Of a DNA stretch of 45,279 nucleotides, positions 8,413-17,450 are shown piece after piece. Under the pieces are notes generated by a model. The model was given only the letters and a program-made list of their open reading frames with translations. It had not been told where the DNA came from and ran no database searches. The stretch spans positions 1 through 45,279 of the forward strand of contig JAIBCG010000021.1 of NCBI GenBank assembly GCA_019694295.1, given 5' to 3'. Source of the stretch: Saprospiraceae bacterium. Its GTDB lineage: Bacteria > Bacteroidota > Bacteroidia > Chitinophagales > Saprospiraceae. Position 1 is the stretch's first letter. Each line of letters opens with the position of its first letter. The translations under genes were made by a program, and so were the position numbers.

Positions 8413-11400
8413 TAATACCGGCAATACTTCAATACCGATTATTACATCTTCGAACAACTCCAGTCTTTCACCATTTACCTCTTTTTCAGTTGTAAGGCTG
8501 TCAGCCAGGGTTTCACTACATATATAATCAGCAAATTTATCAATTGCCACATTTACTGCATCATTTGACTCAAGCTTGATAATAATGCGGTCAGTAACGT
8601 TCAAATCGCTGGTCTTACGAATGTTCTGAATACGATTGATAAGGTCACGTGCCGTGCCTTCAGCTATGAGATCGTCATTAAGTGTTATGTCAAGCGCTAC
8701 AGTCAGGTCGCGATCACTGGCTACTTGCCAGCCTGGTATATCATTAAACCCAATCTCGAAATCTTCCTGTTCGAGCGTATAGCTTGTATCACCAATATTC
8801 AAGACGTAGTATTTTTGTTGTTCGATCTGACGAATTGTCTCCTGATCAAACTGCGAAATCATGTCAGCAGCAGCCTTCATATCTTTGCCAAGCCTTTTGC
8901 CCAATGTCTTGAAGTTAGCTTTGATGGTCTTGCTGATAACGCCGGCAGTATTCGTTACAAATTCGAATGACTTTACATTTACCTCAGCCATTATCAGATC
9001 CTGCACTGCTTCTACCTGCTTCTGGAACCGATCATCAAGTACTGGTAGCAATGCCTTGAGCAATGGTTGCCTTACTCGTATTTTTTCTTTTTTCCTTATG
9101 GACAAAATCAAGGATGATATACGTTGTGCATAATCCATCCGTTCTTCGAGTGTAGGGTCTATAGCACTGCTTTCTTCTTCGGGGAATGTGGCAAGGTGCA
9201 CAGATTCATAATTTTCACTTTCGGTAACGGTATTGAGATTGAGGTATAACCAATCGGCAAAAAATGGAGCTACCGGTGCCATCAGTTTGGCAATGGTATT
9301 CATGCACTCGTACAGTGTCTGGTATGCCGTTATCTTGTCTTCGGTGTATTCCCCCTTCCAGAATCTCCTCCTGCATAGGCGAACATACCAGTTGCTCAAG
9401 TGGCTGTCCACAAAATCTTGTATAGCCCGTGCTGCATTGGTTGGCTCATAGTCGGCATAAAAATCAAACACTTCTACTATGAGCGAGTTGAGTTTTGAGA
9501 TTATCCATCTGTCTATTTCCGGTCTTTTTGATACCGGAACTCTAGCTTCCGAATACTTGAAGCCGTCAATATTGGCATACAGTGCAAAAAAGGAATAGGT
9601 ATTGTACATTGTACCAAAAAATTTCCTCCTTACCTCATCTATCCCTTCAATGTCGAACTTGAGATTGTCCCAAGGCTGAGCATTTGATATCATATACCAG
9701 CGGGTAGCATCTGCGCCATATTTGGCTATGGTCTCAAACGGTTCGACAGTATTGCCCAGTCGTTTCGACATTTTTCTACCAAATTTATCTTGTACAAGAC
9801 CATTGGATACTACATTTTTAAAAGCTATGCTGTCAAATGCCATAGTGGCTATAGCGTGAAGTGTAAAAAACCACCCGCGTGTCTGGTCAACGCCTTCTGC
9901 TATGAAATCTGCCGGAAAATTTGCCTTAAACTTCTCAACATTCTCAAATGGATAATGCCATTGTGCATAAGGCATCGAACCGCTATCAAACCAGACGTCA
10001 ATGAGGTCAAGTTCGCGGTACATCGGCTTTCCGGTTTTTTCAGAATAAAGTACAACTTCGTCAATATACGGCCTGTGCAAGTCAGTCGGGACGCTTTGTT
10101 GCAAATTGAGTGCCTTATTGGCTTGTTCGGTCTTCTTCTTTAATTCTTCTACCGAGCCAATGCAGAGTTCATCATCGGCTTCTTTAGTACGCCACACAGG
10201 CAACGGAATACCCCAAAACCTCGACCTCGATAAGTTCCAGTCTTGCAGGTTCTCGAGCCAGTTGGTAAACCTCCCCTGACCGGTAGAGGCAGGCTTCCAG
10301 TTGATGGTCTTGTTGAGCTCTACCATCCTATCTTTCATAGCTGTGGTTTTTATAAACCAACTATCGAGCGGATAGTAAAGTACCGGTTTATCGGTACGCC
10401 AGCAATGCGGATAATTGTGTACGAATTTTTGGACGTTGAAGGCTTTGTTTTCTTGTTTGAGCTTTACAGCAATGTCGATATCTACATTTACATAATTCGG
10501 GTCGTCCTTGTAGTCTTTGACATACCTTCTTGCGAATTCACCTGCCTCTGCAGTAAACCTACCCTGTTTGTCAACAAGTGTGAGTGAACCAATACCATTG
10601 GCCCTTGCTACGCGCATATCGTCAGCACCAAATGAAGGAGCTGTATGCACAATACCTGTTCCATCCTGGGTAGTGACAAAATCACCTGTAATCACCTTAA
10701 AGGCATCTCCGTCCTCGGGCTGTGCAAAAGGGAGCAATTGCTCATAGCTTATGCCCTTCAATTTTTCACCGGAAAAGACATCCGATTTTGATAATATTTC
10801 TGCTTTTTTTTCTCCGAACCAACTATTCACTAACTCATTTGCAAGTACAGCACTGAAAGCTTGCTTGGTATAAGGGTTAATGGTCTTTATCTTAACATAT
10901 TCAATTTTTGACCCTACGGTCAATGCGGTATTAGACGGTAGTGTCCATGGTGTTGTTGTCCAGGCAATGATTCTAACATCTTCGTCTTCGTCATCAAACA
11001 AAAACTGTGCTCGTTCATCCTTGATTACCTTAAACATTGCTACTACAGACGTATCGGTCACCTCACGGTAACAACCCGGTTGATTGAGTTCGTGTGTACT
11101 CAGGCCTGTGCCGGCTGCCGGTGAATAAGGCTGAATGGTATAACCTTTATACAACAAGCCTTTGTTATAAAGTAATTGTAATAGATGCCAAACTGATTCT
11201 ATATAATTATTCTCAAACGTGATGTAAGGATTGTCTAAGTCCACCCAATAACCCATCTGTTCGGTTATGTTATCCCATTCTTTCTTATACCGCATCACTG
11301 TTTCGCGGCATTTGTGGTTATATTCATCTACTGATATGCTCTTTCCTATATCTTCTTTGGTGATGCTGAGTTCTTTTTCTACACTTAGTTCTATAGGCAG

Positions 11401-11664
11401 ACCGTGAGTATCCCAGCCACCTTTTCGCTCTACACGCTGACCGAGCATAGTATGAAAACGACAGAACAAATCCTTTACAGTACGTGCCATCACGTGGTGT
11501 ATGCCCGGCATACCATTGGCACTCGGCGGCCCTTCGTAAAAAACATAAGGATTAGAAGCATCTTTGGTATCAATGCTTTTTTCAAAAATATTTTCTGATT
11601 TCCAAAATTGCAGTATTTCCTTGTCAATCTCCGGAAGGTTAAGTCCCTTAAACTCTTTGTACAT
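8401..11664 (-). CDS. ileS: isoleucine--tRNA ligase (type 2)
   Basis: A 1087-residue class I aminoacyl-tRNA synthetase that charges tRNA-Ile. The HIGH motif appears as GIHH (54-57) within PPSANGMPGIHHVMAR, and the KMSKS motif as KMSKR (631-635). The CP1 editing domain lies between them, with TTTPWTLPSNTAL near 236-248 and HTAPSFGADD near 340. The anticodon-binding domain and a long C-terminal extension with DUF5915-like sequence (TSDLNVTDRI) follow. Length and motif spelling match the eukaryote-like IleRS2 class, which is known to resist mupirocin, rather than the roughly 930-residue IleRS1. It is complete, and its 3' end overlaps the convergent transferase gene. Confidence 0.96.
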   Translation of the reverse strand: MYKEFKGLNLPEIDKEILQFWKSENIFEKSIDTKDASNPYVFYEGPPSANGMPGIHHVMARTVKDLFCRFHTMLGQRVERKGGWDTHGLPIELSVEKELSITKEDIGKSISVDEYNHKCRETVMRYKKEWDNITEQMGYWVDLDNPYITFENNYIESVWHLLQLLYNKGLLYKGYTIQPYSPAAGTGLSTHELNQPGCYREVTDTSVVAMFKVIKDERAQFLFDDEDEDVRIIAWTTTPWTLPSNTALTVGSKIEYVKIKTINPYTKQAFSAVLANELVNSWFGEKKAEILSKSDVFSGEKLKGISYEQLLPFAQPEDGDAFKVITGDFVTTQDGTGIVHTAPSFGADDMRVARANGIGSLTLVDKQGRFTAEAGEFARRYVKDYKDDPNYVNVDIDIAVKLKQENKAFNVQKFVHNYPHCWRTDKPVLYYPLDSWFIKTTAMKDRMVELNKTINWKPASTGQGRFTNWLENLQDWNLSRSRFWGIPLPVWRTKEADDELCIGSVEELKKKTEQANKALNLQQSVPTDLHRPYIDEVVLYSEKTGKPMYRELDLIDVWFDSGSMPYAQWHYPFENVEKFKANFPADFIAEGVDQTRGWFFTLHAIATMAFDSIAFKNVVSNGLVQDKFGRKMSKRLGNTVEPFETIAKYGADATRWYMISNAQPWDNLKFDIEGIDEVRRKFFGTMYNTYSFFALYANIDGFKYSEARVPVSKRPEIDRWIISKLNSLIVEVFDFYADYEPTNAARAIQDFVDSHLSNWYVRLCRRRFWKGEYTEDKITAYQTLYECMNTIAKLMAPVAPFFADWLYLNLNTVTESENYESVHLATFPEEESSAIDPTLEERMDYAQRISSLILSIRKKEKIRVRQPLLKALLPVLDDRFQKQVEAVQDLIMAEVNVKSFEFVTNTAGVISKTIKANFKTLGKRLGKDMKAAADMISQFDQETIRQIEQQKYYVLNIGDTSYTLEQEDFEIGFNDIPGWQVASDRDLTVALDITLNDDLIAEGTARDLINRIQNIRKTSDLNVTDRIIIKLESNDAVNVAIDKFADYICSETLADSLTTEKEVNGERLELFEDVIIGIEVLPVLSVK

Positions 11665-11686
11665 ATATATTTATTAAAATAAGTCG

Positions 11687-11694
11687 CAAAATTA
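11687..11694 (-). promoter_or_regulatory. -7 promoter box for ileS
   Basis: On the minus strand this reads TAATTTTG, matching TAnnTTTG, 22 bp upstream of the ileS start codon. No matching -33 TTTG was seen at the usual spacing. Confidence 0.4.
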
Positions 11695-11813
11695 AGTAAT
11701 TCTACATTGAGAAAAACTGTTTGACATCAAATTCAATACTTGAAAAGCTGAAACTTATACGTCAACAGCTGATAAGTGTTTTGATAGTATGATTAAAACC
11801 CGCAGTTTCCGGA

Positions 11814-13388
11814 TTATTTCACCATTACTTCACCCCATTTATACTTACCATTGTATTCTTTATAAATGAGCATCTTGCTCAGCGCTGTTTGCTTGCAGAT
11901 AGATGGTCTTATAAATTGTTTGTCATCAGTGCCATTTTCGAGAAGGCCGGTGTGGAGTGTGCCGTCACTTTCTATTATCGCATAGGCCGGCATTCCGTTA
12001 TATGCATCAAACTCATATCTGGCTCTTGATTTTTGATCGCGGTTGTAGTTGCGTGGATTATCATTGTATAAAAATACCAGTTTGTCGCCACTTACAGCAT
12101 AGCAATATGAAGAATAAATACCTTCATCATCCATAGTTTCTTGATGTTTTGGCACCCGGGTTGCCCAGTCAATATTGCCTTCGGGGTTAATACTGACAGC
12201 TACTATATCATCATACATATACACATACCTGTTGGTATATGTGCGTGAGAAATAGTCATAGTACGAATAGACGCTGTAATCATATTGCTCGGCAAGTAAA
12301 AGAGCTCCGCCATCACCTCTCAGTATTAGATGGTCAAGGTTAAATTTTGGTAGTTCAGGTAAGGCTGTCTTTCGTGTACTGTCTTTAAGTTTGTTTCTTT
12401 TGCTTTCAGACAAGTTACTTGTAACGAAGTCGACACCAAACTCTTTTGTACTCTGATGAATAATCTGCTTTGTGTCGCCATTGATGACATAATACACAAC
12501 ACCTTTTACAGAATTTACACCACGGTTGCTATAGAACCCTGCAAGTACTATATTGTTGTCTTTCAATACTTTGAAGTTAAGGCCATTAATATATATGTCG
12601 CTTACGCCAATATCGATTTCGTCTATTTTCTGACCTTGATCACGGATGCTTATCATACGGTATTTATCATCCTGAAGCTTTTGTGTACCGGTGCCGATAT
12701 TTGTGGATAGTAATAGAAAGGCATTGCCATTATTATCAAGTTTGATGTTTTCGATGTAATGATCCTTGAGCTTTCCTTGTAGCGTGTATTGTGTTGACCA
12801 CAATTTATTCAACTCCTTGTCCACTACCAGCAGGCTGTATTTGGCAGGTTCTTCCTTTTTACCCGGGATGGCATGATAGACTAAAAGCAAACTACTATCA
12901 GGTGAAATGTCGAATTGAAAGCCGGCATAATCATTTAATAAGGTAAATGACATCTCATCCAAATAACTCAACTTTTTTTCAGGTGTAAGTGATGTCGCAC
13001 GAACTTCCTGGCCAAAAAGGTACTTTTTCTGATCTTTTTGATTAGCAAAGGACGAAAACAAATACAGTTTGCCACCCAAGGAAAAAGCCTGTTCAAAATC
13101 CATACTTTTATTCTTGTACTTAAGCGTGGTTTCTTTGCTTTTTTCGATACCAAAGCCAGCATTGTATCTTTCAAAAATAATTTTTTGAGAAGTACTGAAC
13201 ATACCACTCTTTTTCAGCCTTAATACAGTAATTCCATTCAGGTCGTTTTGGACGATTTTATATATAAATGTACCGGATGGCGATTTCAATTCATTTCCCC
13301 ATTTTACGGAAAGTGGTTTTGACGACTCTTGTGCATTTGTATGCGATGTCAACAAGAAGCTAAAAATAAAAAGAAGGAGAATTCTCAT
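11814..13388 (-). CDS. secreted protein of unknown function
   Basis: A 524-residue protein with a clear signal peptide (residues 1-19, MRILLLFIFSF to TNAQ). I do not recognise a named family. The body is rich in beta-strand-like alternation with repeated patterns such as NIVLAGFYSNRG, FDISPDSSLLLVYHAI and DGGALLLAEQYDY. This resembles the blades of a beta-propeller, as in many hypothetical exported Bacteroidota proteins. A Tyr-rich stretch lies near residues 370-390. No C-terminal T9SS sorting domain is visible, so a periplasmic or outer-membrane-associated location is more likely than T9SS export. It stands alone, 149 bp upstream of the ileS start and on the same strand. Function is not inferred. 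Confidence 0.75.
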   Translation of the reverse strand: MRILLLFIFSFLLTSHTNAQESSKPLSVKWGNELKSPSGTFIYKIVQNDLNGITVLRLKKSGMFSTSQKIIFERYNAGFGIEKSKETTLKYKNKSMDFEQAFSLGGKLYLFSSFANQKDQKKYLFGQEVRATSLTPEKKLSYLDEMSFTLLNDYAGFQFDISPDSSLLLVYHAIPGKKEEPAKYSLLVVDKELNKLWSTQYTLQGKLKDHYIENIKLDNNGNAFLLLSTNIGTGTQKLQDDKYRMISIRDQGQKIDEIDIGVSDIYINGLNFKVLKDNNIVLAGFYSNRGVNSVKGVVYYVINGDTKQIIHQSTKEFGVDFVTSNLSESKRNKLKDSTRKTALPELPKFNLDHLILRGDGGALLLAEQYDYSVYSYYDYFSRTYTNRYVYMYDDIVAVSINPEGNIDWATRVPKHQETMDDEGIYSSYCYAVSGDKLVFLYNDNPRNYNRDQKSRARYEFDAYNGMPAYAIIESDGTLHTGLLENGTDDKQFIRPSICKQTALSKMLIYKEYNGKYKWGEVMVK

Positions 13389-13463
13389 GTATAATATTAA
13401 TCGATTGTTATTGATTAAGAACGAACAAGCAAGTAAAAGTGTAATGTGACAATCATTAAAACT

Positions 13464-13571
13464 TTGTTAAATGCATGGTGCATTGCCACCTGACCATTTA
13501 AAAGCCATTCAATTATAAACTACAAAGATAAATTTTTTGTGAGAAAATATTGCACAACGTGCATTTAACAA
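13464..13571. repeat. 108-bp segment bounded by 12-bp perfect inverted repeats
   Basis: TTGTTAAATGCA at 13464-13475 is matched exactly in inverse at 13560-13571. Just inside each arm a further TGCA(A)T core continues the symmetry imperfectly. The interior (about 84 bp) is A+T-rich and contains no gene. A minus-strand TATCTTTG box at 13523-13530 could be a promoter for the secreted protein gene. No target-site duplication was found, so this may be a MITE-like remnant or a large hairpin/operator. Confidence 0.4.
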
Positions 13572-13586
13572 CATGGTGCTAAGAAC

Positions 13587-13622
13587 CAAAAAGGCTCCAC
13601 CGATATAATCGATGAAGCCTTG
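13587..13622 (-). terminator. intrinsic terminator after tRNA-Val
   Basis: Read on the minus strand just past the tRNA, an AAGGCT...AGCCTT stem with extra pairs through CGAT/ATCG and a short ATA loop is followed by a T run. It lies 5 bp beyond the tRNA 3' end and is well placed to end its transcript. Confidence 0.7.
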
Positions 13623-13626
13623 TGTG

Positions 13627-13701
13627 TGGGCGCAGAAGGATTCGAACCTCCGACCCTCTGCTTGTAAGGCAGATGCTCTGAACCAACTGAGCTATGCGCC
13701 C
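13627..13701 (-). tRNA. tRNA-Val (anticodon UAC)
   Basis: A 75-nt cloverleaf on the minus strand. The acceptor stem is GGGCGCA/TGCGCCC with discriminator A. The D-arm contains AGCTCAGTTGGTTCAGAGC. The anticodon stem-loop TCTGC-CTTACAA-GCAGA gives anticodon TAC, which reads Val GUA (and by wobble other GUN codons). The T-arm carries GGTTCGAATCC. The 3' CCA is not encoded and must be added by CCA transferase. It has its own promoter box and terminator. Confidence 0.97.
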
Positions 13702-13718
13702 TTTTTCGAAAAGCGAGG

Positions 13719-13749
13719 CAAAGATAAGTGTACTATTTGTATTATGCAA
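13719..13749 (-). promoter_or_regulatory. promoter of tRNA-Val
   Basis: On the minus strand a TTG (-33) at 13749-13747 is followed after 20 nt by TATCTTTG (-7) at 13726-13719, an excellent match to the Bacteroidota TTTG/TAnnTTTG consensus. It lies 17 bp before the tRNA 5' end. Confidence 0.6.
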
Positions 13750-13819
13750 CTATTTTTTTAAAAAAAAATAAACTTATTGTAATTATTAAGCTAAATACTA
13801 ATATCACAAAACTTACCGT

Positions 13820-13827
13820 TACTTTTG
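13820..13827 (+). promoter_or_regulatory. -7 promoter box for the AsmA-like gene
   Basis: TACTTTTG matches TAnnTTTG and lies 17 bp upstream of the ATG at 13845, so the leader would be very short. No clear -33 box was seen. Confidence 0.4.
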
Positions 13828-13844
13828 TATTGCAATAATAACCT

Positions 13845-16532
13845 ATGCCTCCAGTAGTTAAAAAAATTATTGCCAGAACTATTCTGGTATTCTCTTCTGT
13901 CTTCCTGTTATCGGTGATTCTTACTGCATTTTTTGAAGACAAAATCGGTCGGTTGATTATAGCTGAACTTAATAAAAACATTACTACCGAACTGAAGGTA
14001 GAAGATGTTTCTCTCTCTCTCATACGTGCCTTCCCCAAAGTGTCAGCTACGCTCAAAAATGTCCGGCTTGCTGATACCGGAAAAAAAAATCTCCTTTCTA
14101 TTGGAGAGCTTAGTTTTTCGATGGGCATTTGGAGTGCATTTACTGGCAAACCAAGCATTTCAAAAATAAAGCTGAAGGACGGCGTCATCAACATCGTTAT
14201 AGACAATAAGGGTAAACCAAACTACGAAATATTTAAAAAAAATACTGACAACAAAAGCCAGAACGATGTATCATTTAGCATAAGCAAAGCAATATTTGAT
14301 AACTTTGCCATTACCTATACCAACCAACTCAAACAATCTGACTACAAGGCTACTATTACTAAAGGTACCCTCGCCGGCGAATTTTCTGCTGACGAATTTA
14401 TCTTAGACCTGGATACTGACTGGATACTGAATAGCATTATGCATGAAAATTCGAATTATCTGCAGGAAAAACCTCTGAGCCTGACCGGAAAATTTGATAT
14501 TAACAGTAAAAAAGGTACCTACAAAATAAAGGAATGCCTTCTTAACCTGGCATCAAACAATTTTACTGTTGAAGGTTCAGTAAATGAAGGAAAAAACGGT
14601 ACCGACTTCGATTTGTTTGCATTAGGTAAGGACATCAACCTCGAATCTGTCTTTAATCTCGGAATATCGCAACTCAACGATGCGGCTGTGAGATTCAAAA
14701 GCAAAGGTATCATTCAAGTGAATGCGCGAATAGATGGCACACTGAATGCCAGTTCCAACCCTGCTATACTTGTACAGTATAATCTGAAAAACGGCTCTGT
14801 TCAAGGCAAAGATGTAGGTGGAATGATTGACCAGATTTCGTTTACGGGTAGTTTTTCAAATGGTTGGTCACATAACTTCAGAACATCATCTTTTTCTCTG
14901 GATAATTGTAAGGCAAGCTTCAACGGACTGCCTTTTTCTCTCAATCTGAAGCTACGAAACTTTGAAAAACCCGATATTGACCTATCTGCAAACGGGAAAA
15001 TTCCGCTTGAACGAGTGTATGCTTTCATTGCCCAGGCGAAGGGAGGCGCCGGTTTTATTAATGTAAAAAATGTGGTCATCAAAGGTAATATGGCCGATAT
15101 GAGATCAGACCAAGGCGCCACACGCGTTAAAGCTTCTGGCTCAATCCTATTTGAAGATGCCGTGCTCAACTACCGTGGCGAAGACCTGAAGTTCAGTACC
15201 GGCGAAATAAACTTCTCGAACAATTTTATCAATCTGACAAAGGTGGATCTTCGTGGGTTGGATAGTGACCTTCAGATTGATGGCAGAATTTCGGACTATC
15301 TGCCATTTATCTTCAGTAAAGATCCAAATGACAAGCTTGGTCTGGGCATTAACATACATTCCAACTATATAAACCTCGAACGTTGGATGACAATGCTCTC
15401 AGACAAAGATGAAGTACAAACTAAAACCACCTCTTCAACACCTGTTAACAGTGGGAATCCTTTTGACAAAATCCAGGGAACCATCAAAGCAGATCTGGAT
15501 GTGATTAAGCACAAAAAGATTATGGCTCGCAATTTTTCTGGCGATCTTATATTCGAAGGTGGTGATATGCTCGTGAGCGGTGACGTACAGGCAATGGAAG
15601 GTGACTGGAACATCGAAGGTCAGCTCAATTTTGACAATACGGGGTCGCACCTGAAAGCTACACTTGAGAGCAGCAAGGTCAATATAAAAGAATTTTTTGC
15701 GCAATCAGATAATTTTGGCCAGGAAACACTTACAGATAATAACCTGAGCGGTAGGCTCAATTCAAGGATACTCATACTAGCTGACTGGGACAAAAATGGA
15801 AAATTTGACATAAACAAACTACACGTTTATGGAAGCATGTCGGTGGACAATGGTGAAATGCGGGCATTCAAGCTTCTGGAAAGTTTTTCGGCTTTTATCA
15901 AAATGAAAGACCTGCGCAACATCAGATTTGTCAATCTTAAAAATCTGATTGAAATAGAAGACGGTATCATCCATATACCGGCTATGTTTATTCAAAGCAA
16001 TGCCGCCAACCTTACCGTAAGCGGACAACATACTTTCAACAACGACATAGAGTACAACTTCAAGATAAATGCAGGTCAGGTTCTGCTCAACAAACTGAAT
16101 CTGGTCAACAAAACCTCTGATGCCTTACCGGCACAAAAAGGTGGTTTCTTCAATCTTTACTATAACCTGAAAGGGACAACCGAAAAATTCGTCAATAAAC
16201 GTGACAAATCACTTGTCAAATCAAATTTTACAAAAAGTGAAATCAGAAAACACAAAATCATGAACACACTGCTCGCAGAATTTGGCTCCATGCCCGAATT
16301 TGATGAACCGGATGGATGGTCGGACCAAGGAGAAAACCCAAAATCTGCATCTTTTACAAACAACAACTCATTCAACACCGGCAACAATACCGCCTTGCGC
16401 CCCAGCCTGAAATCGACCCTTGAGGAAGCAAAACAAACACTCAAAAATCCGACCAAGGCGGTTGTAAAACCTGAGAAAAAGACATTTAGAGACGAAGAGG
16501 ATGAAGAAGTAGAATATCTCGATTTTAAATAA
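13845..16532 (+). CDS. AsmA-like C-terminal region protein
   Basis: An 895-residue envelope protein. One N-terminal transmembrane helix (about 12-30) is followed by the AsmA N-terminal signature (ITTELKVEDVSLSLIRAFPKVSATLKNVRL) and a long beta-repeat groove typical of AsmA/TamB/YhdP-type proteins, which are thought to bridge the periplasm and handle lipids. The AsmA_2-like C-terminal region is visible around 560-760 (KLHVYGSMSVDNGEMRAFK, NLIEIEDGIIHIPAMFIQS, LTVSGQHTF). The C-terminus is polar and acidic (FRDEEDEEVEYLDFK). It is complete, single-standing, and followed by an inositol-monophosphatase gene 83 bp on. The family is clear; the exact transport role is not. Confidence 0.88.
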   Translation: MPPVVKKIIARTILVFSSVFLLSVILTAFFEDKIGRLIIAELNKNITTELKVEDVSLSLIRAFPKVSATLKNVRLADTGKKNLLSIGELSFSMGIWSAFTGKPSISKIKLKDGVINIVIDNKGKPNYEIFKKNTDNKSQNDVSFSISKAIFDNFAITYTNQLKQSDYKATITKGTLAGEFSADEFILDLDTDWILNSIMHENSNYLQEKPLSLTGKFDINSKKGTYKIKECLLNLASNNFTVEGSVNEGKNGTDFDLFALGKDINLESVFNLGISQLNDAAVRFKSKGIIQVNARIDGTLNASSNPAILVQYNLKNGSVQGKDVGGMIDQISFTGSFSNGWSHNFRTSSFSLDNCKASFNGLPFSLNLKLRNFEKPDIDLSANGKIPLERVYAFIAQAKGGAGFINVKNVVIKGNMADMRSDQGATRVKASGSILFEDAVLNYRGEDLKFSTGEINFSNNFINLTKVDLRGLDSDLQIDGRISDYLPFIFSKDPNDKLGLGINIHSNYINLERWMTMLSDKDEVQTKTTSSTPVNSGNPFDKIQGTIKADLDVIKHKKIMARNFSGDLIFEGGDMLVSGDVQAMEGDWNIEGQLNFDNTGSHLKATLESSKVNIKEFFAQSDNFGQETLTDNNLSGRLNSRILILADWDKNGKFDINKLHVYGSMSVDNGEMRAFKLLESFSAFIKMKDLRNIRFVNLKNLIEIEDGIIHIPAMFIQSNAANLTVSGQHTFNNDIEYNFKINAGQVLLNKLNLVNKTSDALPAQKGGFFNLYYNLKGTTEKFVNKRDKSLVKSNFTKSEIRKHKIMNTLLAEFGSMPEFDEPDGWSDQGENPKSASFTNNNSFNTGNNTALRPSLKSTLEEAKQTLKNPTKAVVKPEKKTFRDEEDEEVEYLDFK

Positions 16533-16615
16533 ATATCTTTCACCAACCGAACATTCCGGCATGCCGGTTAAAAATATTCAGCATCATGCTAAGTGATTAA
16601 ACCCTGATCAAATAT

Positions 16616-17425
16616 ATGAAAACACTTGGATTGGAAAAAATTTGTACTGATGCAGCTGATTTAATCAAAATAGTCGCCCTCTACATAAAGTCGGAAACGG
16701 GGCAGGTAACAGAAGATAAGATTGAACACAAATCATTCAACAGCCTGGTAAGTCATGTTGATCAAAATGCAGAGAAAATGCTTATAAACGGATTGCAAAG
16801 CATAGTGCCCGGAAGTGGTATTATCGCCGAAGAGTCAGAGCATGCAGATGCAGATGCTGAATCAGTATGGATCATCGATCCACTTGACGGCACTACCAAT
16901 TTTTTGCATGGAATACCGTTTTTTGCCATTAGTGTGGCACTAACCGTCAGAGGTAAATGTGTGATAGGTATAGTATATGATGTCATACACGATCAATGCT
17001 TTTACGCCTGGGATGAAGGAGGTGCATACATGAATGATCAAAAAATCAGTGTCAGTCGGCACAGCGAACTTTCCAATTGCCTTGCTGCTACAGGCTTTCC
17101 TTACTATGATTATACGCCAATAGAGTCATACATCAGATGTCTGAGATATTTTATGAAAAAAACCCGCGGCATAAGGCGGATAGGCTCGGCAGCACTCGAT
17201 CTGGCCTATGTGGCATGTGGCAGATTCGACTTCTTCTTCGAGTACGGTCTTAATAATTGGGATATAGCAGCTGGCTCAATTTTAGTAAAAGAAGCCGGTG
17301 GCACCGTTACGGACATTAACGGAGGTGACAATTATCTCTGCAACGGCTCAATACTTGCGAGCAATGGATTTGTCCATCAAAAAACACTCCATATTATAAA
17401 ACCCGAATTTTTATCGTACATTTGA
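16616..17425 (+). CDS. inositol monophosphatase family protein
   Basis: A 269-residue Mg2+-dependent, Li+-sensitive-type phosphatase. Metal-site motifs are present in order: GIIAEESE (Glu72/Glu73), WIIDPLDGTTNFLHG (Asp88, Asp91, Gly92, Thr93) and NWDIAAGSILVKEAGG near residue 207. It therefore looks active. Substrates in this family include inositol phosphates, 3'-phosphoadenosine 5'-phosphate and sugar phosphates, and the sequence alone does not decide between them. SuhB-like is the nearest common label. It is 25 bp upstream of the AI-2E family transporter and probably shares a transcript. Confidence 0.9.
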   Translation: MKTLGLEKICTDAADLIKIVALYIKSETGQVTEDKIEHKSFNSLVSHVDQNAEKMLINGLQSIVPGSGIIAEESEHADADAESVWIIDPLDGTTNFLHGIPFFAISVALTVRGKCVIGIVYDVIHDQCFYAWDEGGAYMNDQKISVSRHSELSNCLAATGFPYYDYTPIESYIRCLRYFMKKTRGIRRIGSAALDLAYVACGRFDFFFEYGLNNWDIAAGSILVKEAGGTVTDINGGDNYLCNGSILASNGFVHQKTLHIIKPEFLSYI

Positions 17426-17450
17426 ATCAAAGTAACCTACCTTCAATGAT

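Noticed and set aside
16553-16568. CCGGCATGCCGG palindrome after the AsmA-like gene
   Set aside because: Short palindrome without a proper loop or T-tract; not a convincing terminator.
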